DNA of 23,843 bases. Origin: Haliea sp041746975. Its GTDB lineage: Bacteria; Pseudomonadota; Gammaproteobacteria; Pseudomonadales; Halieaceae. The DNA lies in the NCBI GenBank assembly GCA_041746975.1, contig JBGTGB010000089.1:1-23843 (forward strand), given 5' to 3'. Position numbers and translations under genes: made by a program. Below are positions 13,977 to 22,749 of the stretch, one piece after another (the first letter of the stretch is position 1; every line of letters begins with the position of its first letter). The notes below the pieces were generated by a model that worked only from the letters and a program-made list of their open reading frames with translations, did no database searches and had not been told where the DNA came from.

Positions 13977-15404
13977 TCAGTCGGTGTCGCTGTCAGTGCC
14001 GCCGAGGTCATAGCGGCGCAACTTTGCATACAGGCTCTGCCGGCTCAGCCCCAGCAGCTCTGCGGCGGAAGCGCGATTGTCACCGGTCAGCTTCAGCGCG
14101 GCTTCGATGCACAGTGCTTCTATTATATCCGTGGATTCACGCACCAGCTCTTTCAGCGGGACCCTGCCCACGCGCTGGGTCACCTGTTCCACCGAGCGCG
14201 GCAGCCGCAGCGTATCGGGATGCTCGGAGCTGATCCGCCGACTGGTATCGCGGACAAAGAAGGCAAACAGCAATGGGCGCACCTCAACCAGCCGGCAGGC
14301 GGAAATCTCAACGTCGGTCACGGCCCCCAGCTCGCCGCGCAGTGCCGTGGCGAACAAGCGCACAGTGTCGTGCTGGCGCAGATTGGCAAGTAACACGCTG
14401 AGGTCCACCCCGGTGCGCCCCAGCCAACGGTCGGCGGAATAACCCAGCGCCTGCTCTTCGGAGACCAGCTGGGCAAGGTCGAGGAAGGTTTTGTTGACCG
14501 CCTCGATGCGGCCGTCGGCATCCATCAACAGAACCGCATCCGGTGACCGGCGCAGGCTCTCCGGCAGATAGTGCTCACCGCGGCCGGCGAACGGCGAGGG
14601 GTCACTGCCAATGGCGCCCACGCGCACCAGAAAGCGGCTTTCATTGGCCTGACGCAGGAAACTGGCCACCACGTTGAAGCTGGCCTCGCTGTCCGCGGCG
14701 CCAACGCCAGCGGCGCTGCCCTTGCCAACGGCCTGTGCTTCGCGCAGCAGGGAAGCCACCGCAGCCATGCCGGCATAGTCGAAACCGCTGGGAAAGGGCT
14801 TGCCGATAATGTTTTCACCGCCACCGAGTAACTCGGCGGCCCGGGGGTTGGCTTCCAGAATCCTGCCGCTCACCGCATCAATCACCAGGATGGCGTCGGC
14901 GACCATATCGAACAGCAGGCGGTAGCGGGTCTCGAGCTGGCGCAGGCGCCAGTAATCCTGTTCCAGGGCTTGCTGCGCGTTCAGCAGCTGCTGGCGCAGG
15001 TTGGCTATAGGCCGCAGGTCCCGAGCCAGCGCCACCACCGCATCCGCCCCGTTCGCAGGTTCACTGACAACCCGGTATTGCACCGGCAGCTCCGCTCCCT
15101 GGAGGTCGAGATGGGTAATATCGGCCTGTACTGGAATACCGGGAGCGGCCCGCGCGGATGTCAGCAGGCCGTCTATGCGTGACCGACCATCGCCTATCAC
15201 CGTCTCGGCCCACGGGCGACCGACCCAGGTCTGATCGACGCAGGTTTCCAGCTCGGAGCTGGCGACCGTCAGCTCACTCACAAACCCCCGGTCATCCAGA
15301 ACCAGCGAGAAATCAGCCGCCTGCTCAACCAGAGCAGCCAGCGTTGAAGTTCCCAGATCGCTAAGCACGTATTCTAATCCGTTATAAGTAAGGAAGCTTT
15401 TCAT
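13977..15404 (-). CDS. ppsR: Photosynthesis repressor PpsR/CrtJ
   Basis: Redox- and light-responsive transcription regulator that represses bch, crt and light-harvesting genes by binding TGT-N12-ACA sites. The 475-residue product has the family layout: an N-terminal PAS-like domain (about 20-130), a coiled linker rich in Gln and Leu (about 133-160), PAS1 (about 160-270), PAS2 (about 280-390), and a Fis-type helix-turn-helix at the C-terminus (NRASAAELLGLSRQSLYAKLRRYDL, about 443-467). Cys432 in LCIEAALKLT matches the redox cysteine near the DNA-binding helices (Cys420 of CrtJ). The only other cysteines are 55 and 370, so nothing matches Cys249/251 of CrtJ/PpsR. It lies 79 bp upstream of bchG on the same strand and is divergent from bchF. 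No terminator or ribosome binding site is clear. Confidence 0.95.
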   Translation of the reverse strand: MKSFLTYNGLEYVLSDLGTSTLAALVEQAADFSLVLDDRGFVSELTVASSELETCVDQTWVGRPWAETVIGDGRSRIDGLLTSARAAPGIPVQADITHLDLQGAELPVQYRVVSEPANGADAVVALARDLRPIANLRQQLLNAQQALEQDYWRLRQLETRYRLLFDMVADAILVIDAVSGRILEANPRAAELLGGGENIIGKPFPSGFDYAGMAAVASLLREAQAVGKGSAAGVGAADSEASFNVVASFLRQANESRFLVRVGAIGSDPSPFAGRGEHYLPESLRRSPDAVLLMDADGRIEAVNKTFLDLAQLVSEEQALGYSADRWLGRTGVDLSVLLANLRQHDTVRLFATALRGELGAVTDVEISACRLVEVRPLLFAFFVRDTSRRISSEHPDTLRLPRSVEQVTQRVGRVPLKELVRESTDIIEALCIEAALKLTGDNRASAAELLGLSRQSLYAKLRRYDLGGTDSDTD

Positions 15405-15571
15405 AACCGCAAGCGCAGTGCTTCACGGCGGCGCGATTATCACAGGACTACTGGCGAATACACAGAGCAAAAACTCGATCGCATCCCTGCAGCGCGTCCA
15501 GATTTTTTCACTATTTGTCCAGGTTTGCACTCCTTTTGCTCAATTAGCAGTTAACGTCACGACTCAGGTAT

Positions 15572-15589
15572 TGTCAAACTTTATTGACG
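15572..15589. promoter_or_regulatory. PpsR/CrtJ-like operator, distal site at bchF (TGT-N12-ACG)
   Basis: TGTCAAACTTTATTGACG differs by one base from the consensus. It sits 8 bp upstream of the exact site at 15598-15615, reproducing the spacing and even the terminal ACG of the pair at bchG. Confidence 0.6.
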
Positions 15590-15597
15590 TTGAAATG

Positions 15598-15615
15598 TGT
15601 AAGGTTTTGTTGACA
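15598..15615. promoter_or_regulatory. PpsR/CrtJ operator, proximal site at bchF
   Basis: TGTAAGGTTTTGTTGACA matches TGT-N12-ACA exactly. Its last six bases are the consensus -35 hexamer of the candidate bchF promoter, so occupancy would block RNA polymerase. Confidence 0.75.
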
Positions 15616-15638
15616 ACACGCCACGTCGGGACTAAATT
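15610..15638 (+). promoter_or_regulatory. Candidate promoter of the bchFNBHLM operon
   Basis: TTGACA (15610-15615), a 17-bp spacer and TAAATT (15633-15638) predict a start near 15645 and a leader of about 35 nt with AAGG 11 bases before the bchF ATG. It is identical in both hexamers and spacing to the bchG promoter. The rest of the 275-bp ppsR-bchF gap shows no gene; the ppsR promoter was not identified with confidence. Confidence 0.6.
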
Positions 15639-15679
15639 CGATACAGGCACTCAATAACGCAGACAAGGTAATAGTCACC

Positions 15680-16210
15680 ATGCCGACGCAGCCACCTTCA
15701 ACCAGACCCAAGCTTGAGCCTCTCTATACGCCCGAGCAGCGCCAGCGCCGCGACGAATCCCGCTGGACCATGATCCAGGGGCTGCTGGCGCCAATCCAGT
15801 TCCTGGTGTTCCTGGTCAGCGTGATATTGGTCATCAATTTCCTCAACAACGGCACCGGTTATGGCGCGGCCACCGCATCGGTAGTCTGCAAGACTGCCCT
15901 GCTGCTGCTGATCATGGTCACCGGCGCTATCTGGGAGAAAGTGGTATTCGGGCAATACCTGTTTGCCAAGGCTTTTTACTGGGAGGACATGGTCAGCATG
16001 CTGGTCATCGCCCTGCACTGCGCCTATGTCGCCGCCTGGCTGTTCGAACTTGCGTCACCGCAACAACAAATGTGGCTGGCCCTGGCCGCCTATAGCGCCT
16101 ACGTCGTCAACGCCGCCCAGTTCCTGATCAAGTTCAGTGCTGCCCGTCGTGACAGCCCGGGGCGCGCCAGCCCGGGCCACAACAGCGACTGGGCGGGAGT
16201 CACCGAATGA
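15680..16210 (+). CDS. bchF: 2-vinyl bacteriochlorophyllide hydratase BchF
   Basis: Hydrates the C3 vinyl group to the hydroxyethyl group on the route to bacteriochlorophyll a. The 176-residue product matches BchF throughout: LYTPEQRQRRDESRWTMIQG near the N-terminus, GAIWEKVVFGQYLFAKAFYWEDMVSM in the middle (about 82-107) and YVVNAAQFLIKF near the C-terminus. It has about four membrane helices, and the length is normal. It is the first gene of the plus-strand operon, and its stop overlaps the bchN ATG by 4 bp. Control through the paired PpsR-type sites upstream is likely. Confidence 0.96.
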   Translation: MPTQPPSTRPKLEPLYTPEQRQRRDESRWTMIQGLLAPIQFLVFLVSVILVINFLNNGTGYGAATASVVCKTALLLLIMVTGAIWEKVVFGQYLFAKAFYWEDMVSMLVIALHCAYVAAWLFELASPQQQMWLALAAYSAYVVNAAQFLIKFSAARRDSPGRASPGHNSDWAGVTE

Positions 16211-17487
16211 ACCAGGCTTTGCTTGCCACCGACTACACCAATGCCGCGCCGCTGCAGGCGCGCCAGGAGCGGGGCCAGCGGGCCGTGTTTTGTGGGCTGA
16301 CATCCATCATCTGGCTCCACCGGAAGATGCAGGATGCCTTTTTCCTGGTTGTGGGCTCACGCACCTGTGCACACCTCATCCAGTCAGCGGCAGGCGTAAT
16401 GATTTTCGCCGAACCCCGCTTTGCCACCGCCGTTCTGCAGGACCGCGACCTGGCGGGTATGGCCGATTGCAACGAGGAGCTGGACCGGGTAGTAGGACAA
16501 ATCATCGCTCGCCGGCCGGAGATAAAGACCCTCTTCCTGGTGAGCTCCTGCCCCTCGGAAGTGATCAAGCTGGACCTGGGCAACGCCGCCCAGCGGCTGC
16601 AGGAGCTGTACCGCGGCAAGCTCCGCTTCATCGACTACTCCGGCAGCGGCATTGAGACCACCTTTACCCAGGGCGAGGACAGCTGCCTGGTGAATATGGT
16701 CCGCGACCTGCCCGCTACCGCCGACAAAACCCCATCACTGCTGGTGGTAGGCACGCTTGCCGACGTGGTAGAGGACCAGTTCCAGCGGTTGTTTGACCAG
16801 CTCGGCATAGGCCCGGTGAGCTTTTTCCCCGGGCGCAGCGCGAATGCGATGCCGGCCATCGGTCCAGGCACCCGGACCCTGATGGCCCAGCCCTACCTCG
16901 GCGAGACCGCCCGCGCCCTGCTGGCCCGCGGTGCGTCCCTGTTGTCCGCTCCCTTTCCCCTCGGTGCGGAGGGCACCAGCGAATGGCTGCGGGCAGCGGC
17001 AACGGCCTGGCAGGTGGACGAGGAACATTTCGACAGCGTTATCGCGGCACCTCTGGCCCGGGCGCGGCTGGCCCTGACCGGCCCCAAAGCGGCACTCGCC
17101 GGCAAGAGCGTTGCCTTCCTGCCCGACTCGCAGCTGGAAATTCCCCTGGCTCGCTTCCTGCAGAGGGAGTGCGACATGCAACCGCTGGAAGTGGGTGTAC
17201 CCTTCCTCGACCAGCAGATGCTGGCCGGCGAACTGCCTTTGCTGCCAGCCGATCTGCAGATCACTGAAGGCCAGGATCTCGACCCGCAATTGGACAGAGT
17301 GCGCGCCTCACGCCCCGACCTCACCATCTGCGGCCTCGGCATCGCGAATCCGCTGGAAGCCGAAGGACTGCGCACCAAGTGGTCCATAGAACTCATGTTT
17401 ACGCCCATTCAGGGCTTTGACCAGGCCGGCGATCTCGGTGCCCTGTTCACTCGCCCCCTGGCGCGCTCTGACCGGCTGAGGGTCTGA
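16207..17487 (+). CDS. bchN: Light-independent protochlorophyllide reductase subunit N
   Basis: Together with BchB it forms the nitrogenase-like catalytic NB component that reduces ring D of protochlorophyllide without light. The 426-residue sequence carries the three NB [4Fe-4S] cluster cysteines supplied by this subunit: Cys29 (VFCGLTS), Cys54 (GSRTCAHLIQS) and Cys115 (VSSCPSEVIKLDLG), shifted by three from the R. capsulatus positions. The start follows GGGAG at 7 bases and overlaps the bchF stop. bchB begins 2 bp after its stop. The complex is oxygen-sensitive in other bacteria, which matters because this cluster also uses the O2-requiring cyclase AcsF. Confidence 0.97.
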   Translation: MNQALLATDYTNAAPLQARQERGQRAVFCGLTSIIWLHRKMQDAFFLVVGSRTCAHLIQSAAGVMIFAEPRFATAVLQDRDLAGMADCNEELDRVVGQIIARRPEIKTLFLVSSCPSEVIKLDLGNAAQRLQELYRGKLRFIDYSGSGIETTFTQGEDSCLVNMVRDLPATADKTPSLLVVGTLADVVEDQFQRLFDQLGIGPVSFFPGRSANAMPAIGPGTRTLMAQPYLGETARALLARGASLLSAPFPLGAEGTSEWLRAAATAWQVDEEHFDSVIAAPLARARLALTGPKAALAGKSVAFLPDSQLEIPLARFLQRECDMQPLEVGVPFLDQQMLAGELPLLPADLQITEGQDLDPQLDRVRASRPDLTICGLGIANPLEAEGLRTKWSIELMFTPIQGFDQAGDLGALFTRPLARSDRLRV

Positions 17488-17489
17488 CC

Positions 17490-19052
17490 ATGGAGCTGAC
17501 TTTCTGGACGTATGAAGGCCCTCCCCACGTCGGTGCCATCCGCGTGGCGGCATCTATGCGCGACGTGCACCTGGTCCTGCACTCGCCCCAGGGCGACACC
17601 TACGCAGACCTGCTGTTCACGATGATCGAGCGCAATGGCAAGCGCCCACCGGTAACCTACACCACCTTTCAGGCCCGCGACCTGGGCGGCGATACCGCTG
17701 GTATCGTCACTGACACCCTCGCGGCAGCCGTTGCCCGGTTCAAGCCGCAGGTGCTGCTGGTTGCGGATTCCTGCACCGCGGAATTGATCCAGGACCAGCC
17801 CGGCACCCTGGCCGAGGGCGCAAACCTCGGGGTACCGGTGATCGCCCTGGAGATGCTCGCCTATTCGCGCAAGGAAAACTGGGGCGCCAGCGAAACTTTT
17901 TACAGCCTGGTGCGCGGCCTGCTCGGCAGCCGGGCGCCGGCACCTGGCACCACACCAGAGCCGCGCGCGCCCGGCCGTCGCCCCAGCGTCAACCTGCTGG
18001 GCCCGACCTCGCTGGGCTTCCACTGCCGGGACGACATTCTGGAGCTGCGCCGCCTGCTGGATTCGGTGGGTGTAGACATCAACGTGGTGGCACCGGCCGG
18101 GGCGAGCCCCGCGGATCTGCTGCGCCTGCCAGAAGCGGACGCCAATGTCTGCCTGTATCCGGAAACTGCCGATATGGCCTGCACCTGGCTGGCGCGCACC
18201 TTCCGCCAGCCGACGATCAAGACCGTGCCCATCGGCGTCGGCGCTACCCGCGACTTCCTCGCGGAACTGGCCACGGTGTTGGAGCTGGACATCGATGCCA
18301 CCATCGACGCAGCGCTATCGAACCTGCCCTGGTACTCCCGCTCGGTGGATTCCACCTACCTCACCGGCAAACGCGTGTTTATTTTTGGCGATGCCACCCA
18401 CGCCATAGCCGCTGCCCGCGTCGCCGAGGAAGAAATGGGCTTTGAAGTTGTGGGCCTGGGCACGTATTCCCGGGAGCACGCCCGCGATGTCCGCGCCGCC
18501 GCCAAGAAATATGGGCTGGAGGCACTGATCACCGAAGACTACGCAGAGGTGGAACGGCAGGTCGCCGAACTGCAGCCCGAACTGATTCTCGGCACCCAGA
18601 TGGAGCGCCATATCGCCAAGCGCCTGGGCATCGCCTGCACCGTGATTTCCACGCCAGCCCACGTGCAGGACTTTCCCGCGCGCTATTCGCCACAGATGGG
18701 TTTCGAAGGCGCCAACGTGATCTTCGACACCTGGGTACACCCCCTGATGATGGGGCTTGAAGAACACCTGCTGGGCATGTTCCGCGAAGACTTTGAATTC
18801 AATGACCAGGCAACGCCATCCCACCTGGCCTGTGAAGCCGCGGCAGCGCCGGGCGACAAATCAAAAACCGAGTCCACCGTCGCCGCCGGCGATGTCGCCT
18901 GGGAAACCAGCGCGGAGCAGGAACTCGGCAAGATCCCCTTCTTTGTTCGGGGCAAGGCCCGTCGCAATACCGAGCGCTTCGCCCGGGAACGCGGCATGGC
19001 AAAAATCAACGTGGAGACGCTGTATGAAGCCAAAGCGCACTACAGTCGCTGA
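17490..19052 (+). CDS. bchB: Light-independent protochlorophyllide reductase subunit B
   Basis: Second subunit of the NB component of dark-operative protochlorophyllide reductase. The 520-residue product starts MELTFWTYEGPPHVGAIRVA, diagnostic for BchB. Asp36 (PQGDTYADLL), the unusual aspartate ligand of the NB cluster, and Cys95 (DSCTAELIQ) fall at their known positions. The C-terminal region (KIPFFVRGKARRNTERFARERG) is the usual BchB/ChlB tail domain. GAGGG precedes the ATG at 7 bases. The last 29 bp overlap the start of bchH in another frame. Confidence 0.97.
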   Translation: MELTFWTYEGPPHVGAIRVAASMRDVHLVLHSPQGDTYADLLFTMIERNGKRPPVTYTTFQARDLGGDTAGIVTDTLAAAVARFKPQVLLVADSCTAELIQDQPGTLAEGANLGVPVIALEMLAYSRKENWGASETFYSLVRGLLGSRAPAPGTTPEPRAPGRRPSVNLLGPTSLGFHCRDDILELRRLLDSVGVDINVVAPAGASPADLLRLPEADANVCLYPETADMACTWLARTFRQPTIKTVPIGVGATRDFLAELATVLELDIDATIDAALSNLPWYSRSVDSTYLTGKRVFIFGDATHAIAAARVAEEEMGFEVVGLGTYSREHARDVRAAAKKYGLEALITEDYAEVERQVAELQPELILGTQMERHIAKRLGIACTVISTPAHVQDFPARYSPQMGFEGANVIFDTWVHPLMMGLEEHLLGMFREDFEFNDQATPSHLACEAAAAPGDKSKTESTVAAGDVAWETSAEQELGKIPFFVRGKARRNTERFARERGMAKINVETLYEAKAHYSR

Positions 19053-22000
19053 TAAGACCCCCATCCGGATGGTGATTGTCACCCTGGACAATCACCTGAG
19101 CGGGGTCATGGACCGTGCCGGCGTACCTCTGCGGGCGGCAATACCCGGGCTGGTGCTGAACACGCACGCCGCCTCCGCCTGGGCCTCGGAACCAGAGTCC
19201 CTGGAAGCCTGCCGGGAAGACATCGCCCAGGCTGACATCGTGCTCGCCACCATGCTGTTCATGGAGGACCACATAAATGCGGTGCTGCCCGCCCTGACCG
19301 CGCGCCGCGACGACTGCGATGCCATGATCTGCTGCATGAGTGCCGCGGAAGTCATGAAGCTGACCCGGATGGGTCGCTTCGCCATGGATGGCAAGACCAG
19401 CGGCCCGATGGCGCTGCTCAAGCGCCTGCGCGGCAGCAACAAGAATTCCAAGCAGAGCACCGGGGCCCAACAGCTGTCCGTGTTGCGCCAACTGCCCAAG
19501 ATTCTGCGCTTCATCCCGGGCACGGCCCAGGATGTGCGCGCCTATTTCCTTACCCTGCAGTACTGGCTCGGCGGTTCCGAAGAGAACCTGCAGCGCCTGG
19601 TCACCTTCCTGGTTGATCGCTACGCCAGCGGCCCGCGGGCCGGGATTCGCGGCAGCCTGAAGACAGAGGCGCCGGTCGACTACCCGGATGTGGGTGTCTA
19701 CCATCCCCGGCTCCCGCAACCTATCGCCGGGAAACTTGCGGATCTACCGCGCCACAAGCGCGGCGCCAAAGGCACCGTGGGCATTCTGATCATGCGTTCC
19801 TACGCCCTGGCCGGCAACACCGCCCACTACGATGCGGTGATCGCCGCGCTGGAGCTGCGCGGCCTTAACGTCATCACCGCCTTTGCTGCCGGGCTCGATG
19901 CCCGCCCCGCGGTAGAGGCCTACTTCCTGCACAACGGCGAACCCCAGGTCGATGCCGTGCTCTCGCTCACCGGCTTTTCGCTGGTAGGCGGCCCCGCCTA
20001 CAACGACTCCAAGGCGGCCGAGGATATGCTGGCCTCCCTCGACGTTCCCTACATCGCGGCCCAGGCGCTTGAGTTCCAGAGCATGGAGCAGTGGGAGCAG
20101 TCCGAGATGGGCCTGATGCCGGTAGAGGCGACCATGATGGTGGCGATCCCGGAACTGGATGGCGCCACCGGGCCGATGATTTTCGGCGGCCGCAGCGAGG
20201 GCGCCGCGGGCAAGGGTCCGCACGATATGCGCCCGCACCCGGAGCGCATAGGTCGCCTGACCGACCGTGTCGAGCGCCTGGTGGCCTTGCGCGGCAACGA
20301 GCACGCGCAGCGCAAGGTGGCCATCGTGCTGTTCAATTTCCCGCCCAATGCGGGCAACACCGGCACCGCGGCAAACCTCTCGGTATTCAACTCACTGCTC
20401 AATACACTGCGAGCGCTGAAAGAGGACGGCTACACGATCGACCTGCCCGCCGACGTCGACGATCTGCGCGAGCAGGTCATCAACGGCAACGCCACCCAGT
20501 ACGGCACCTACGCCAATGTGCACGCCAAGGTCGACGTGGATGACCATGTTCGGCAGACACCCTGGCTGCGGGAAATCGAAGCCCAGTGGGGCCCTGCCCC
20601 CGGCCGCGAACTCTCGGACGGTCGTTCCCTGTTTGTGATGGGCGCCCGCTTCGGCAATGTGCTGGTCGGCGTCCAGCCCGGCTTCGGCTACGAGGGGGAC
20701 CCGATGCGCCTGCTGTTCGAGCAGGGCTTTACTCCCACCCACGCCTTTTCCGCCTTTTACCACTACCTGCGGGAGCAGTTTGCCGCCGACGCGATCCTTC
20801 ACTTCGGCACCCACGGCGCGCTGGAATTCATGCCCGGCAAGCAGGTGGGCCTGTCGCAATCCTGCTGGCCGGACCGGCTGATTGGCGCGGTGCCCAATAT
20901 TTACCTCTACGCCTCCAACAACCCTTCCGAAGGCCTGATCGCCAAGCGCCGGTCCGCCGCCACCCTGATCAGCTACCTGACGCCCCCGGTAGCCCAATCG
21001 GAGCTGTACCTGGGCATGGTGGAACTGAACGGTTGTATCGAGCAGTGGCGCAAACCGCACAGCATGGAGCCGGCTGCCCGCGACGAACTGGCGGAGCTGA
21101 TCCAGGCCCAGGCGGCGGCGCTGGACCTCTGTCTGGCGGCACCCCCGTGGACCGCGGCCAGCGAGAATGACATTGAACAGCTGCGCCGCAACCTGCTGGA
21201 ACTGGAACAGACCCTCATTCCCTACGGCCTGCATGAAGTGGGCTCGCCCCTGCCACGGGAGCACCGTGTCGACATGCTGCAGTCCATGGCCATCGCCACC
21301 CACAACCTGGATCCGGGCGCTGCGGCCATCGGCGCACTGGTGGACGGGGCCAGCCCCGAGGACGCGGCGGCACTGGTAACCGCAACCGATTTCGAACCTG
21401 AAGATCTCGGCAAGATCCTTACCCAGCTGGCGGAGACCAATATCCTGCTCGACTCGGGCAGTGAGATGCGCGCCATCCTCGCTGCCCTGGACGGCCGCTT
21501 TATTCGCCCCGCCGCCGGTGGCGATCTGCTGCGTAATCCAGAGGTGCTGCCCACCGGGCGGAACGTCCACGGATTTGACCCCTACCGCATGCCCAGCGCC
21601 TTTGCCGTCCGCGACGGCCTGCGCCAGGCCAGCGACCTGCTCGCGCGCCACCAGCAGGACGGCAACCCGATGCCTGAATCCATCGCCCTGGTACTGTGGG
21701 GCACGGACAACCTGAAATCAGAGGGCGGACCGATTGCCCAGGCTCTGGCCCTGCTGGGTGCCGAGCCGCGCATGGACAGCTACGGCCGGGTCTGCGGCGC
21801 CAACCTGATTCCGCTGGCGGAGCTGGGCCGGCCCCGTATCGATGTCATCATTACGCTCTCCGGCATCTTCCGCGACCTGCTGCCGCTACAGACCCGGCTG
21901 CTGGCGGATGCCGCCTACCAGGCCGCCGCCGCCGATGAGCCGGAGGAGCAGAATTTCATGCGCAAGCACGCCCTGGCCTACCAGCGCGAGCACGATTGTG

Positions 22001-22749
22001 ACCTGGAAACCGCGGCCCTGCGGGTATTCAGCAACTGCGAGGGCGCCTACGGCTCCAACGTCAACCTGCTGGTGGACAACGCCCGCTGGGACGACGAAGA
22101 CGAGCTGGCGGAAACCTATACCCGCCGCAAGTGCTACGCCTACGGCCGCAGCGGCGGCTCCAGCGCCCAATCCGAACTGCTGCAGAACATGCTCGCCGGT
22201 GCCGACCTCGCCTACCAGAACCTGGATTCGGTCGAGCTCGGGGTCACCACCGTGGACCACTACTTCGACACCCTGGGTGGCATCAGCCGCGCCATCCGCC
22301 GCTCCAGCGGCAACGATGTCCCGGTGTATATCTCCGACCAGACTACCGCCACCGGCAAGGTGCGAACGCTTTCCGAACAGGTAGCGCTGGAGACCCGCAC
22401 CCGGGTCCTCAACCCCAAGTGGTACGAGAGCATGCTCCAGCACGGCTATGAGGGTGTGCGCCAGATAGAAACCCACGTCACCAACACGGTTGGCTGGTCT
22501 GCGACGACCGGCCAGGTCGCCCCCTGGGTGTACCAGCGCCTGTCAGAAAAATTCATCCTCGATGAAACCATGCGCAAGCGGCTCGCCAGCCTCAATCCGG
22601 CGGCGTCGGTGAAAGTTGCGCATCGTTTGCTCGAGGCCCACGAAAGAAACTACTGGAGCCCCGATGAGGCCACCCTGAACGCGCTGCGACGCGCCGGGGA
22701 AGACCTTGAGGATTGGCTCGAAGGCGTAACCGAGGAGGTTGCTGCATGA
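19024..22749 (+). CDS. bchH: Magnesium chelatase large subunit BchH
   Basis: Porphyrin-binding subunit of Mg chelatase, which with BchI and BchD inserts Mg into protoporphyrin IX, the first committed step. The 1241-residue product shows conserved blocks such as VQPGFGYEGDPMRLL, HFGTHGALEFMPGKQVG (about residues 598-614) and NIYLYASNNPSEG. BchI and BchD are not encoded in this window. The ATG at 19024 is preceded by GGAG at 7 bases and overlaps the bchB end by 29 bp; the open frame continues to 18757 but those residues are bchB read in another frame and do not resemble BchH. An ATG at 19069 is a weaker alternative. The stop overlaps the bchL start by 4 bp. Confidence 0.97.
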   Translation: MKPKRTTVADKTPIRMVIVTLDNHLSGVMDRAGVPLRAAIPGLVLNTHAASAWASEPESLEACREDIAQADIVLATMLFMEDHINAVLPALTARRDDCDAMICCMSAAEVMKLTRMGRFAMDGKTSGPMALLKRLRGSNKNSKQSTGAQQLSVLRQLPKILRFIPGTAQDVRAYFLTLQYWLGGSEENLQRLVTFLVDRYASGPRAGIRGSLKTEAPVDYPDVGVYHPRLPQPIAGKLADLPRHKRGAKGTVGILIMRSYALAGNTAHYDAVIAALELRGLNVITAFAAGLDARPAVEAYFLHNGEPQVDAVLSLTGFSLVGGPAYNDSKAAEDMLASLDVPYIAAQALEFQSMEQWEQSEMGLMPVEATMMVAIPELDGATGPMIFGGRSEGAAGKGPHDMRPHPERIGRLTDRVERLVALRGNEHAQRKVAIVLFNFPPNAGNTGTAANLSVFNSLLNTLRALKEDGYTIDLPADVDDLREQVINGNATQYGTYANVHAKVDVDDHVRQTPWLREIEAQWGPAPGRELSDGRSLFVMGARFGNVLVGVQPGFGYEGDPMRLLFEQGFTPTHAFSAFYHYLREQFAADAILHFGTHGALEFMPGKQVGLSQSCWPDRLIGAVPNIYLYASNNPSEGLIAKRRSAATLISYLTPPVAQSELYLGMVELNGCIEQWRKPHSMEPAARDELAELIQAQAAALDLCLAAPPWTAASENDIEQLRRNLLELEQTLIPYGLHEVGSPLPREHRVDMLQSMAIATHNLDPGAAAIGALVDGASPEDAAALVTATDFEPEDLGKILTQLAETNILLDSGSEMRAILAALDGRFIRPAAGGDLLRNPEVLPTGRNVHGFDPYRMPSAFAVRDGLRQASDLLARHQQDGNPMPESIALVLWGTDNLKSEGGPIAQALALLGAEPRMDSYGRVCGANLIPLAELGRPRIDVIITLSGIFRDLLPLQTRLLADAAYQAAAADEPEEQNFMRKHALAYQREHDCDLETAALRVFSNCEGAYGSNVNLLVDNARWDDEDELAETYTRRKCYAYGRSGGSSAQSELLQNMLAGADLAYQNLDSVELGVTTVDHYFDTLGGISRAIRRSSGNDVPVYISDQTTATGKVRTLSEQVALETRTRVLNPKWYESMLQHGYEGVRQIETHVTNTVGWSATTGQVAPWVYQRLSEKFILDETMRKRLASLNPAASVKVAHRLLEAHERNYWSPDEATLNALRRAGEDLEDWLEGVTEEVAA

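Noticed and set aside
15418..15657. 79-codon plus-strand open frame in the ppsR-bchF gap
   Set aside because: It runs through the paired operators and the bchF promoter, has no ribosome binding site and no conserved look.
18757..19023. Open frame extending bchH upstream by 89 codons
   Set aside because: The added sequence is bchB read in another frame, is Pro/Arg-rich, does not resemble BchH, and the ATG at 19024 has a proper ribosome binding site.
20392..21651. Long minus-strand open frame (419 codons) opposite bchH
   Set aside because: Typical antisense shadow in GC-rich DNA; low-complexity composition, no recognisable domain, and bchH is unmistakable on the other strand.
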